From: Sergeia podlipaevii
Taxonomy: Eukaryota; Euglenozoa; Kinetoplastea; Trypanosomatida; Trypanosomatidae
Assembly (NCBI GenBank): GCA_030849805.1
Contig: JASANZ010002138.1
Location: 1-52,950, forward strand
DNA length: 52,950 bases
Direction of reading: 5' to 3'
In this document: piece by piece, positions 18,943 to 29,600 of the stretch
How positions within the stretch are numbered: position 1 is the stretch's first letter
How the letters are laid out: every line of letters starts with the position of its first letter
Translations under genes and position numbers: made by a program
Notes under the pieces: model-generated
Seen by the model: only the letters and a program-made list of their open reading frames with translations
Database searches by the model: none
Told to the model about the DNA's origin: nothing

Positions 18943-20322
18943 ATGACCTCGGAGTATGAGCATTGCCTTCTGCGCCTTTCAGACCTCGAGCAGCAGAAGC
19001 TGCAGCTCGTAGTTGCTGCGCTGAAGGTGAGTGAGTACACGGACGACGTGGACGACTTTCGCCGCCCCTACAACAAGGAGTCCCGCATGGAAAGAGCGAT
19101 GTATGAACTCTTCGATACCATCATTGGCCTTGCCATTGCCTCTGATGCGATTCCCAAGGCTACCAAGGATGCGTTGCTTAAGGGAGACATCTCAGTGAAC
19201 ACAATAGTGCCTCTGCTTGAGGACTTGTTTGAAATTCTGCGTCGCCACAAGCGCCTTAATCCCTTCAGCCACCGCGGCGAATATGGGAAGCTAGTGATGC
19301 TGCTCCAGGATGTTCAGAAGTCTTCTATTCGGCGGACACTCGGCATCACCTCGTCTTTGCTAGTTCCTTTGAGAACAGTTGGGGCAACACTGACAATGCT
19401 TAACTGTGAGGCGCTTCTGAATGACGGCAATCTCAAACCTCAGTTTCTCCGAGCTGAAGGTGCGAAGAAGAGTGCCGGTCTTGCAGCATTAGTGGACAAA
19501 TACGCAGGCACTGAAGACGACAAGAGGCGTGCCCTTGTTGAGAGGTGCCTGCGCTCCATGGATGATGTGCGCCAGTTTCAATTGGGCAACATTGCCAGCC
19601 TCCGCTATCTTCGCGCCATGGTGCGCGACTTTGCTGAGAAGGACATATCGGACAGGCAATACAACATCGCTATTAGCGCTGGTAGGGGAGGGGCGTGCTT
19701 TTCACACAACCACTTAACTCACTGCCAGTATGTGGAGGAGTCACTGCTGCTGTGGGAGAACGTGCAGCGTTCTATTTTTGACATGTGGGAGGTTGCCGAG
19801 GCGGATATGCTCATTGACGGAGGTGGCGCGTACGACTTTGCGAACACAGGGCAGGGCTTTCATCGCATGTGCAGGGCTCCAAAGAGCTACACATTGATGT
19901 CCAGTCTTGTCAGGGCGACGGAGCGGACAATGGGAGGATGGATAGGCATTAAGGTGATTCACTTAGGTGATCGCGATGTGCCCAACCCATTAGTATTCAT
20001 TGATAAGTACACCATCATTCCCCGGATAGTGCACCCAGTAATGCATACAATAGTGGAGCTAGAGAGGCTGTTTTCAGAAGGCGGCGGTGCCGAGGAGTAT
20101 GTCGGGCTGCGCGAGCTGCTGCGGGCCAAGTACCACAGCTTCGAGGAACTCCAGACTATGATTTTGTCCGACTTCTTCAAGCACGCCTTTGATGGTTCAG
20201 GCGATGATGGTGGCAGTTGCATTGATGGCCGCTTGACTTCTGCATGGAATTGGTGCCACCAGTTGGACAAAAAACCCTACTATGATGCCTTTGTCCTCAC
20301 TGGATTTAATGGGTTTGACTAA
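18943..20322 (+). CDS. DUF2009 (UPF0652) family protein
   Basis: The 459-residue protein matches the eukaryotic DUF2009/UPF0652 family, widespread in plants, fungi and protists and of unknown function. Family hallmarks are present: G-R-G-G-A-C-F-S-H-N-H-x-T-H at about 247-260, followed by S-L-L-L-W; N-T-G-Q-G-F-H-R at about 300; and V-I-H-L-G-D-R-D-V-P-N then V-F-I-D-K-Y-T-I-I-P-R-I at about 337-365. Length agrees with the family. There is no signal peptide or membrane helix. The conserved His and Asp residues hint at metal binding or catalysis, but no activity is established. The ATG is the first after acceptor AG 18770-18771 that opens this frame. Confidence 0.85.
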   Translation: MTSEYEHCLLRLSDLEQQKLQLVVAALKVSEYTDDVDDFRRPYNKESRMERAMYELFDTIIGLAIASDAIPKATKDALLKGDISVNTIVPLLEDLFEILRRHKRLNPFSHRGEYGKLVMLLQDVQKSSIRRTLGITSSLLVPLRTVGATLTMLNCEALLNDGNLKPQFLRAEGAKKSAGLAALVDKYAGTEDDKRRALVERCLRSMDDVRQFQLGNIASLRYLRAMVRDFAEKDISDRQYNIAISAGRGGACFSHNHLTHCQYVEESLLLWENVQRSIFDMWEVAEADMLIDGGGAYDFANTGQGFHRMCRAPKSYTLMSSLVRATERTMGGWIGIKVIHLGDRDVPNPLVFIDKYTIIPRIVHPVMHTIVELERLFSEGGGAEEYVGLRELLRAKYHSFEELQTMILSDFFKHAFDGSGDDGGSCIDGRLTSAWNWCHQLDKKPYYDAFVLTGFNGFD

Positions 20323-21174
20323 CGTAGGGAGAGCGGGGGGAATGAAAAGGGGGGGGGGTACTTTGATTAATGAGGCACATTAATCTTGAAGCAAGTAACG
20401 CCGAGGATGAGTACATTTTTTTTTTTGTGCAGTATTTATGTGGCAAAATTTGTAAGATGGCGTTAGGCGGCATGAAATTGTATCTTCAGATGGGAGACAT
20501 AAATGATTGCGACACTGGTTGTATGTGTTTGTGTGTGCGTGTATTTGCACGTACATGCTGACCAATACATGTGCCTTACGGTGGAAGAACGCGATATACT
20601 GCCGTTCTCCATCGTTCTATATATATTACGGGTACTTCTTTGTACACCGATGATGTCCCTGCTCTTGCTGTGAGAGCATGTATAACTATTTGTGAGTGCG
20701 CTGTACAATGAATAATATGAGTTATATATACGTTCTAAAGCTAAGGTAAGTTTCGTATATACTTAGATACATATGTACAGTTCTATATCCCTATGCTGTA
20801 CTCCCCTCATCACGCAAAGGGACGTTTGCGCCGAGGGTGTGCACATATCTCGTGCGCACTAAATAATCAAGATTCGTTTATTTGTATGCTTCATTAATGC
20901 TTTGTGGCATTATTGTCCACTGATAGTTCGTCAACACATATTTTTTTTGGGGTTCTTCTTTTTTTCTTTTGTACACGTTGTTAAGCGTTGAACAGAAGAC
21001 AATAACTTTTCTCTTTTTGCTTCCCGCACCTGTTTTTATCTTCCCATTTTTCAAAACTCAAGTCTTTTGAAAACAAAAGTGTATTGTAAGAGGCAACTTA
21101 CAAACGAATATCCGTGCTTTCATTATCACATCAAAAGAGGAGATACACAAGAAAGAGATTAGGCTGAGCGGCAA
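20323..21174 (+). other. Spacer before SRP receptor gene
   Basis: No gene is seen. An 8-G run at about 20351-20358, several TA-rich patches, and a T/C tract at 21006-21052 followed by AG at 21061-21062, the probable acceptor. Confidence 0.55.
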
Positions 21175-22947
21175 ATGATTGATACCCTCGCAATAGTTAG
21201 CAATGGAGGCGCCGTTCTGTGGCAGCACAGCACGCACGAAACCGGCAGGCGTGCCATGGTGAACCGACTCATCCAGGACGTGCTTCTAGAAGATCGCGCG
21301 GGCGTGCGTGAGTTTATTACTGATGATTACAAGCTGAGATGGGCACTAGAGAACGACGCCAAGTTCTTTGTGGTGGTCGTATTCCCCAAGTTTGTGTCAT
21401 GCCCCAACATGGAAAAGTTTCTGAAGGAAGTAGCAACGAACTTTTCTAAAAAGTATGGCCGAAAGATCATTGAAAGTCCTTTCAGAACAAAGTTTGTGTT
21501 CGACACTGAGTTCAAGTTTCTTGCTGACAAGTACATCAACGTGAGCACTGGCAACTACGGCATTAACGAAGCAGAAGGAGAGGATGACGAGGAAGGAGAA
21601 GTGATACGCGATGGGGAATCAGACCGCGATGGTGAGGAGGACGCAGAGGCACCAGCGGCAACCACGGGGCCAACTTCTACTGAGTTGCAGGAGGGGCGGC
21701 ACGAGGCGCGGCGCGATGGCAACACGTTTGTCACGAAGGACGGCAAGCGTATCCACATACGTGGCGGCAGAGGTGGGACATCGACTAATACTGCCGCGGC
21801 TCCTCCTGCGGAGAGTGGCAAGCGGAAGAAGCCTGTAAAGATGCCAACTCTCCGGGACAAGGGGCCCGCCTTCGATCCAGCCGCAGAGACGATATGGAAG
21901 CCGCCGACCGAGGAGGAGCTGCAGGCACAGGCAGAGCTGCAGAAGGCGACGTACATCAAGCGCCTACCTAGTGGTGCAGCAGCGCCTGTGCAGGAGAGGG
22001 AATGGGAAGGGCAGTCGCGCGGACGTCTGGCGAACTGGCTGCGTGGGTACGTGGGGTCTCGCGAGCTGGACGAGCAGGACCTCAAGAACGTCATTCCCAA
22101 CTTGCGCGAGAAGTTGATTGGCAAGAATGTGGCAGTGGAGGTGGCTGAGCACGTGTGCAGCTCTGTTGAGGCCTCGCTTTCAGGCAAGAAGCTTGGCACG
22201 TTTGACTCGCTTTACAAGACCGTTGAGGGAGCCATGATTCAGTCCCTCAGGCGCATCTTGCAGCCAAAGCACGAGGTGAACATCCTTCGTGATGTGGCGG
22301 CGGCCAAGACTCGCAAAAAGCCCTACTCCATTGTCTTCTGCGGCGTTAACGGTGTTGGCAAGTCGACCTCTCTCGCAAAAGTGTCCTACTGGCTTCAACA
22401 AAACGGTAACTCAGTTCTTATTGCCGCTGGTGACACATTTAGACATGGTGCCGTAGAGCAGCTTGAGGTGCACGGTCGCTGCCTTGGTGCTCCTGTATTT
22501 CAAATGGGGTATGGCACTGATCCTTCTGCGCTGGCTGGGGCAGCTATTGCGCAGGCAGCTAGACAACACACGAATGTGGTGATGATTGATACCGCCGGAC
22601 GCATGCAAGACCATGAGTCACGTATGCGTGCGCTTGCCAAGCTGATACACGACAATCAGCCCGACCTCGTTCTGTTTGTTGGCGAAGCTCTTGTTGGTAA
22701 CAACGGCGTTGATCAGCTCCGCAAGTTTAACCAGTGCCTTGTGGACTTTGCCCCAGTTGGGTCGCGCTGCCGCGGCATTGACGGCATTGTGCTTACGAAG
22801 TTTGACACCATCGATGACAAGGTAGGGGCTGCGTTATCGATGGTGTATGAGCTTGGCCAGCCTATTGTATTTGTGGGGGTCGGGCAGACGTACCAGGATC
22901 TCAAGGTGATCGAACCTGACGTTGTCGTGAGCGCTCTTATGAAGTAG
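21175..22947 (+). CDS. SRPRA: Signal recognition particle receptor subunit alpha
   Basis: The 590-residue GTPase docks the SRP-ribosome complex at the ER. The N-terminal SRX longin domain (about 1-120) begins M-I-D-T-L-A-I-V-S-N-G-G-A-V-L-W, close to other eukaryotic SR-alpha proteins, and binds the beta subunit. Residues about 125-260 form a charged linker, acidic then basic. The NG domain follows: N helices about 285-370, G1 loop G-V-N-G-V-G-K-S-T near 389-397, the D-T-F-R insertion motif near 419, D-T-A-G-R near 472, and T-K-F-D near 541. The C-terminal G-V-G-Q-T-Y-Q-D-L-K is typical. All GTPase motifs are intact. The beta subunit is not in the window. SRX presence separates it from bacterial FtsY and from SRP54. 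Confidence 0.95.
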   Translation: MIDTLAIVSNGGAVLWQHSTHETGRRAMVNRLIQDVLLEDRAGVREFITDDYKLRWALENDAKFFVVVVFPKFVSCPNMEKFLKEVATNFSKKYGRKIIESPFRTKFVFDTEFKFLADKYINVSTGNYGINEAEGEDDEEGEVIRDGESDRDGEEDAEAPAATTGPTSTELQEGRHEARRDGNTFVTKDGKRIHIRGGRGGTSTNTAAAPPAESGKRKKPVKMPTLRDKGPAFDPAAETIWKPPTEEELQAQAELQKATYIKRLPSGAAAPVQEREWEGQSRGRLANWLRGYVGSRELDEQDLKNVIPNLREKLIGKNVAVEVAEHVCSSVEASLSGKKLGTFDSLYKTVEGAMIQSLRRILQPKHEVNILRDVAAAKTRKKPYSIVFCGVNGVGKSTSLAKVSYWLQQNGNSVLIAAGDTFRHGAVEQLEVHGRCLGAPVFQMGYGTDPSALAGAAIAQAARQHTNVVMIDTAGRMQDHESRMRALAKLIHDNQPDLVLFVGEALVGNNGVDQLRKFNQCLVDFAPVGSRCRGIDGIVLTKFDTIDDKVGAALSMVYELGQPIVFVGVGQTYQDLKVIEPDVVVSALMK

Positions 22948-23301
22948 GCGGTCCAGAGCAGCTGGTGTCAGAAAACACTAGTGTGATGTGTGAGGATTAA
23001 ACAAGCAGCACACTGGGCTTTTCTTATTACATTCTGAAAGCAAAGATATAAATACCCAAAAACAAAAGGAAACGAAAAAAATATAGTAGGATACATTGAT
23101 ATACGTCTGTGCGGGTACTAATGGGAGGCGAATGTATGTTTGTGAGTTGAATCACTGGGAAGAACTATGCTTTTTGAGAAACTACTGCCAGCGCTTTGAC
23201 TCCTCAAATTTTTTTTTTTTACAAAAGGTCTGCTATTGTTATTATTATTGCATTCAACAATTCACATATAGACCTTTTGTTTTTGGCTATTGCACAATGC
23301 G
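22948..23301 (+). other. Spacer
   Basis: No gene is seen. A T run at about 23208-23220 is followed by AG at 23226-23227, a candidate acceptor; another AG is near 23271. Confidence 0.5.
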
Positions 23302-23775
23302 ATGAGCCGACACTGTGTGGCACACACACTCGCGCAGCAACAGCAGCAACGACGACTGCAACGAGGCAAACTTGCGTGCCAGGATGATAGTGGGTACTAC
23401 TACATGGATGAAATTGGTAATCGTGTGTGGGTGCGCAATATTGCATTAGACCCTCTAGAGACACAGTGGAACCGATACTGCCTTCCCATCTCTTCATGCG
23501 CTGAACATCACATCGGCCGAGATTGCTTTCACAGCACCAAGGCGCGTTGCGGAAGGACATGCCAATCCAGCAGCACGTGCCGCGAAGACATTAGAACTTT
23601 AATTGCCACCGAAGATGATGACGGCGATGACAACATTTGCAGCAACGAATTTGCTGAGAGGGATGATCTATTTTGGACTTTGCTCCCGCCGCACATGGTG
23701 AGGGATGTTATTCAGACTCCCGATGATGCCGCACTCATACTGCAACGCTTGAAGGAGGAGGCACAGATGATATGA
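23302..23775 (+). CDS. Small Cys-rich orphan protein
   Basis: This 157-residue protein has no family I recognise. Visible features are a short Q-rich stretch near the N-terminus (about 12-16), a Y-Y-Y-M-D-E-I-G-N segment, a Cys-rich centre with about ten cysteines between residues 25 and 112 that shows no standard zinc-binding spacing, an acidic run E-D-D-D-G-D-D near 103-109, and a C-terminal helix reading D-D-A-A-L-I-L-Q-R-L-K-E-E. The frame runs upstream only from a TTG at 23290, so ATG 23302 is used. The lack of frame interruption and its placement between tracts support a real gene, but coding status is less certain than for its neighbours. Confidence 0.5.
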   Translation: MSRHCVAHTLAQQQQQRRLQRGKLACQDDSGYYYMDEIGNRVWVRNIALDPLETQWNRYCLPISSCAEHHIGRDCFHSTKARCGRTCQSSSTCREDIRTLIATEDDDGDDNICSNEFAERDDLFWTLLPPHMVRDVIQTPDDAALILQRLKEEAQMI

Positions 23776-24318
23776 CAATTGGAGCACAACATGGGGTTGG
23801 GGGTGGGGACCGCGTCATATTCTCCTCCGCATGTATATATTGCGCAACACTGCTGTTCGGGGGTTTGCGTTTTAGTCGATACGAACGGTTTCCACATTAT
23901 GAAATGCTCTTGTTCTCCCCTTTTTTTTTTGGCGTGTTTGATTGCCTCATGTACGCGTTTTTTTTTTTTTTTTGCAATTATTTAAGAGAAGAAAGCACAT
24001 GTGATATTAATGTGCAATAGTATAATGCTTATTTTTTTGTTACAAGCAACAGCTCTTTGGTGGTGCGACCGAGGGGGCAGAACAGCAAGCATTCAATCTA
24101 ATAGCCTGACATTTATCCTCTTCTCTCTACTTTTCATTATTCCCCTTTTGTACAGTAACTGAATATACCTCTAGTTTTCCTTTTTTTTTTCTACTTGATA
24201 CAGAGTATCTTTCGTTAATTGAAAGCGGCTCACTTTGTTTTCATTGTTGTAGTGCGCAAATATCAAAGCACTGGCACATATCTCATCCTTTTAATAAAGA
24301 AAAAATATTTATTGTTAC
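23776..24318 (+). other. Spacer before NDUFAF6-like gene
   Basis: No gene is seen. T runs at 23921-23930 and 23959-23973. Candidate acceptors are AG at 24154-24155 and AG at 24202-24203, the latter after a tract at about 24175-24195. Confidence 0.55.
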
Positions 24319-26112
24319 ATGAGGACGGCAAGGAGCAGCTGCCGTGTGGCAGCTCTGCGACTGGGCAATTGCACCTCCGTCTTGCTGAGCCGCCACTCCT
24401 CGACATCTACTTCATCAACTTCACAAAAGCCCCGCGGCCTACGTATTCCTAAAGATGACGGCATTAGCGATGGCCTGCGCGGAATAGGAGTGTATGGCGG
24501 TTCTATCAGTGCCTTTATGAAATCCGAATCAGAGAAACGCGGCGCCAAAGGTACACTTGGTGACTCGGGAGACAGTGCACTGCCTTGTGATGTGGCTGGC
24601 TCGCAGGCTGCAATTCAGGCTGCACAGGCGCAGTACATGGCGTCTGTGGCCATGACAGGCCAGCTGCCTTCCCCGCGTAACGCCTTTGCTGAGGTGGGTC
24701 AGCTGCCGGAAGGCCCGCTGTCCTTACCGTCTCGACCTCAGCAAGTGCAGCGCCGCCCTTCTTCATTGTCTGTTCCGTCTCCACCACAGTCACAGTCAAC
24801 CAAGGGCACACCATCTGCAAAGCAGACCTCTTCGTTGCCCAAACGCGCACTGCCAGCGACGGCGGCACGTTCCACGTCATCTGCCACAAGTAAGGCAGAG
24901 GCCAAGTTTGTAGCCCAGTCTGGCAGCTCTTCTGCGGGGACCAAGACGGGCCAAGAGGCCGCAGACTACTACCGCTCCGTCCCGCGCAATGAACTCTCCA
25001 AAGAGGAGATGTGGAGCCGTATTCTCTCTGCCAAAACGGACAAGGCGGAGCTAAACGCTTCGGCTCTGCAGGCTGACGAGGTGGACTATTTCAAACTTGA
25101 AGAAGAGATGCGAGAGCACGACTTGATGCACTATCGAATTGGCGAGATGGCATTTTCCGATGAGGCGATACGAAGAGACTACTACGCCATGTGGAATCTC
25201 TCCATGGCTCTCAATAAGGCACGGTGGACAATGCTGGAGGTACACTCGCAGCGAGGTATGAAGACCACAGGCGCAGGTATGAAGCTTCTTTTTTGGAAAG
25301 AAGCGGTGGGATCTATTATTGATCACCGACAGATGTCTGCAGGCCAGTTTACTGAGTCCCATCCGGTGCTGCGTCCCTTTGCGGCTGCTGTGGAGCACAA
25401 CCCCAAAATGACCAAGGCGTTTGTGCGCGGTTTCACAGACGCGCGGCTCAAGGTAATTCAGCAACCAGGGAGCGTCAAGCAGCTGTTTGACCATTTTGAT
25501 AAGTACTATGGTTACTTTTTTAACTCTTTGTTAGAGGTGATTCACGTGAAGGACGAGAATGCGGAGCACATGCTGATGCACATTGGCAGGGCTACTGGCC
25601 TGGCCACGCATTGTGTGATGTTTTGGAAAAAGTACGCTCGCATCGGCTTCACGATGCTGCCAGCCGACTTGTGCGCGGACAACCACGTGAACTTGGCCCT
25701 CCTCAAGAACATCTCTCTTGCCTCTCGTGATCGTGCCGTACAGAAGCTTCTGTATGATGTCATGTGCATTGTAAAGGACGAGATGGTGCACGCAGAGCAG
25801 CTCGCTAAAGAGGTACCCCCAACCGCGTGGCCGGTGGTGATGGAATGCTTTTACGCCAACTATTACTTGGGCTTCTTGCAGCGCCATGAGTTTAACGTGA
25901 GCGCCATGTTTGCGGATCACAATATCGAGAATGCGGGCTACGTATGGTACCGTGTGAAGAAACGCTGGGAGTGGGAGCGGTATCAGAGCATCGAGCGACT
26001 GGTCAGTGAGGCGGCGCCTCTTCCTTTTATTGGCACATCTTACGCACATCGTGGCTCCAAATATCGCATGGCAACGGGGATTTCTGCACAGAGGAGAAGC
26101 CCACTTCAATAA
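24319..26112 (+). CDS. NDUFAF6-like complex I assembly factor
   Basis: The C-terminal half (about 285-560) of this 597-residue protein resembles NDUFAF6, a mitochondrial squalene/phytoene synthase-fold protein needed for complex I assembly. Matching blocks are M-W-N-L-S-M-A-L-N-K-A-R, then G-M-K-L-L-F-W-K-E-A-V-G-S-I, H-P-V-L-R-P near 355, and the helix V-K-D-E-N-A-E-H-M-L-M-H-I-G-R-A-T-G-L near 412-430. The DxxxD motifs of true prenyl synthases are not conserved, as in NDUFAF6. The N-terminus is basic, R/S/T-rich and without early acidic residues, suiting mitochondrial import. It is followed by about 230 residues of S/P/A/Q-rich sequence, making the protein much longer than the roughly 330-residue human form. 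An NDUFB10-like candidate lies 6.6 kb downstream. Confidence 0.78.
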   Translation: MRTARSSCRVAALRLGNCTSVLLSRHSSTSTSSTSQKPRGLRIPKDDGISDGLRGIGVYGGSISAFMKSESEKRGAKGTLGDSGDSALPCDVAGSQAAIQAAQAQYMASVAMTGQLPSPRNAFAEVGQLPEGPLSLPSRPQQVQRRPSSLSVPSPPQSQSTKGTPSAKQTSSLPKRALPATAARSTSSATSKAEAKFVAQSGSSSAGTKTGQEAADYYRSVPRNELSKEEMWSRILSAKTDKAELNASALQADEVDYFKLEEEMREHDLMHYRIGEMAFSDEAIRRDYYAMWNLSMALNKARWTMLEVHSQRGMKTTGAGMKLLFWKEAVGSIIDHRQMSAGQFTESHPVLRPFAAAVEHNPKMTKAFVRGFTDARLKVIQQPGSVKQLFDHFDKYYGYFFNSLLEVIHVKDENAEHMLMHIGRATGLATHCVMFWKKYARIGFTMLPADLCADNHVNLALLKNISLASRDRAVQKLLYDVMCIVKDEMVHAEQLAKEVPPTAWPVVMECFYANYYLGFLQRHEFNVSAMFADHNIENAGYVWYRVKKRWEWERYQSIERLVSEAAPLPFIGTSYAHRGSKYRMATGISAQRRSPLQ

Positions 26113-26680
26113 ATGCGTGCGTGGGTGCGAGTGGCGGGAATAGCCTCTCCTCTCTTCCCTTTTTTTTTTTTGATGATGCTCTAGCATTTAATTCTTTAGT
26201 TTTTTTTTCATATGTGTAGTTTGACAAAGAATCATCTAAGTGAATGACATCCATCAACGTGCTTTGTGCTTCATACCATATCTGACGTTAACAATGCAAG
26301 CTGCTTTTTTATAATTATTTACAAAAAATCATGTATCTTCCACCGCTCTTTTTTTTTTTTTTGGAATATAATATTCATTGCGGAAACAATATATAGGCGC
26401 AAAAGCTCGCCAGCGAGGCTGTATAAACACTTGCGTGCGTGCGTGGTTCAACTCAAAGGAGCACACATATTATAGATTCTAGAAGCTGCCCCACACAACT
26501 TGAAGTTTGACCTATTCACGGAGTGATAGTGTTAGAAGCACACGGTCACAGCCTTATCAAAGAAGTTAAAAGAAAATATACATAGATAATAGATATCTTT
26601 GAGTGTAGACTTTTGTTTATTTATAATTTAGAATTGACAGCATTTGAATTCACAGTACTGTAATCACTACATATATATAT
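26113..26680 (+). other. Spacer
   Basis: No gene is seen. T runs at 26160-26171 and 26350-26362 and a TA repeat at about 26671-26682 touching the next ATG. The best acceptor is AG at 26630-26631 after a weak T-rich tract at 26610-26628. Confidence 0.5.
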
Positions 26681-29600
26681 ATGGTTGGTAGGCTCTCCAT
26701 GTCACTTGAGAGCAATGCTCTGGTTGGGGTCTTAAACGCTACAGGCGAAGGAGTCAGCACAGCTTTCTCTCCCCCCACTGAGTCTTCATCCTTAGAGCGT
26801 GATGGCAGGGCACACAGTAGCTCTGCACAGTCAAGCAGCTGGCGAAATGCTTCTGTTAGTGTGCAGGACACGACGGCAATGTGTGAGTTGGTCAACTTAG
26901 GCCCAGAGTTGTTTCACTCACGCACTGACGCTGAACTGTGGATAGAGGTAGTCCCCGCACGGGTGGGGGCTAGTTTCCCCACAATGTGCATTGTTGGTCT
27001 CACAACATCCGATATGAGTGGTAGCTGCGGAAGCGGACGATTTGGTGTCGACTCCAAGTCCAAAGTGTTGAGCATGCGCGAGGTAGTGATCAAAGAATGG
27101 CCAATGCAGGTGGAGGTGGCTCAAGGTGGAAGTTCCGTTTGCCGCTTGTGCGTCCCTGTACGCGTTATCTACAACATAGCGTCCATTGTGTCGGATGTGC
27201 CTATTTCCCCTACAACGCGCCTTTTCGTGTCGTTGCGATTTGTCGGTTGTGTGGATAGTTCGGATACGCATAGCATAACGCAAGTAAGACTGTGCTACAG
27301 GAACTTATTGTTGGCACCACCAATGGCTTCTCACGTGGAGAAGACTACCACGGGAGCCATTATTCGTGGCACGAGGAGGAGTGAAGAAGGAATTCAACAG
27401 CAGTGCGGTGACTCCTCTCCGCCACAGCGTGAGTCTACGGTGCCTAGGGACACTACCATCAACATGGACAGCGATATCTACGTGGATGACGATGGCTACG
27501 AGGTGGTGGAGGTGTGCTTATCTCCGGCCGTTAGCCCAAAGTCTAACTCGCATCGCGCTTCACAACGAAAACGCGGCGTCATATTAGCACCAGAGGACCT
27601 TTACTTTGAGTCCACTGCTGCGGCTTCTACAGTTCCCAATTCTTTTCCTTCTTTATCCAGTGGAGTGTCTTGCGCCACGCACACGCATTCCACTTCCTCC
27701 ATCTCGGCCTCGGCGTGTGCAAGTGTGGGACCTCGCGCCAGCAACAGTAGAAGCGCCAGCCGCAGTGTTGATATCGAGTGCGATGAGGGCGGTGGCACCT
27801 CTTGCTCGCGTAGTGTACATCGTAGTTTGCTTGACATCACTCCACACTACAGTCCGAGCAAGGATGCTTTGTTTGCGGCAGCATCGTTGCTGGGCGTGTC
27901 CCGCGCTGATTTTTTTGGCGGCGAAGGGAGCCATGGCGGTGGTGGCGGCAGTAGCGGGCGGAACTCAGAGGAACTCGCGCGACGTGCACGTGTCTCCTCG
28001 AAAAACAATACAGTGGACGTGACACCTTGTTGGGGTTCAGCAAATAAAAGAGGTGCCGAGAGAGACTCAGGGATAGCGAACGAGGTGACGCGCGGCACAG
28101 AGACGGCCCACAGTGTTGGTTTGATGACGACCACACTTCAGGTGGATGCGTCTACCATGGTGAGGGACAAGGCGAGGCTTAACGCGTGTAACGTAGGTGC
28201 GGCTTCCACCAGTAACAACAACACTATCACCACTTCTAGCTTTGTAGTGCCACGCCTAGAAAAGCGTACGAGGGGAACGCACACAAAAGAAGATCCACCA
28301 TTGCACATATCATGGCGCCAGTGGGGGTCCAAGAGTGAGGTCAAGACAGATTTGGGCTCGATTTCCAATAGACCACAAAGCGCTGGTTCTTTGTTTTCTT
28401 CTTCTGGCACTACAACATCGCGGTTTATACCCAAATTTTCTCTGCGCTCCTCATCTTCGTCATCAAGGGCGAGTGAGAGCGAGCGCCATACACAGCATTC
28501 TTGCTACGAGAACAGCGTGTATGGCTCGGCAAAGCAGCAGCATCAGCAACACTACGATAGCCATCAGCACCTCAAACCGACTACCTCTTCTTATTTTTCA
28601 TCTTCGCAGGCATCTTTAATCCCCAATCAACGAAGTCCGACATGGCGACACTGGCCTATGACCACTACCTTGGCAGAGGGAAGATCTTCACCTGCTGCTC
28701 GTCCCTCGCGCCATCAGACTACGGAGAGTGCTGCGGTGCGTGTGGAGAGCCACCCATCAACGCCTTCTTCAACTCCTGCTGCCGCGACGTCAACGAAGCC
28801 TCTTATGGAACCACACACTCACAACAGTAGCAGCCTTTCCACCTGTGTTGATGACTCCCAGCCAACTACGATGCCACCCCCTGAGGCTCAGGAGGTGAAG
28901 CAACCACCGCAGGGGAGGAGGAAGAAGAAGTTCGCTGCTTCTGCGCGAGGAAGCAGCAGCAACGCAGCGACAGTGCCACATCAAGATGTGAAACTGCAGC
29001 CTCAGGCGCGCGGACCAGTTTCCCCTGGCTACTGGATAGTTCCCACGGCAAAACTGGAGGAGACGAGCGTGCCAGAGCAACCGAATCACAAAATTAGCGG
29101 CTCAACTCTTCCCCCTAGCCCTTCTCATGCAGCGCCCATTCAGCGCCACGCTGTAGAAAAGCAGCTCTTTACGAGTCCTAAGCCCGGCACTGAGAAACCT
29201 CCCGTAATTCCGCTGCAGGAGCAGCTGCTGCCTCTACCAGCCATTGCCAGTTTTGTTGTCGCCAAGCACCACACCTCGCGCAATGGCACCGGCAGGCGAA
29301 TTCTCACTTTTCAACGCCCAACTGCGCTGGCGGCGGAGGGCGGAGGCATTAGTGTCAAAGGGACTGGGACTCCTGTGGCGCTGACCATTTCTCTACGGAA
29401 ACTGACGAAGTCTGACCAGGTATTACGCTCCTTGACAGGTACAGCGCTGCCCGCCGCCACCTCTCGCGGTTTCAATGGAAGCACGCAGTCAAGTGTGGCC
29501 AGTGCGACTGGGCCCTGCACACTGGCGGTAGGAGGTGATGATCTCCTTGAGATGTGGACGGGTGCACGGGCTTATGATAGTGGGGCTATTCATCAGACGA

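Noticed and set aside
20640..20720. Possible C/D snoRNA (GATGATG-like box near 20650)
   Set aside because: The C box is imperfect and no D box follows at a suitable distance.
21555..22199. 214-codon antisense open frame in SRP receptor alpha
   Set aside because: Ser/Pro-rich shadow of a real, motif-complete GTPase gene on the other strand.
25531..26187. 218-codon antisense open frame in the NDUFAF6-like gene
   Set aside because: Shadow frame, His/Arg-rich, with no family match.
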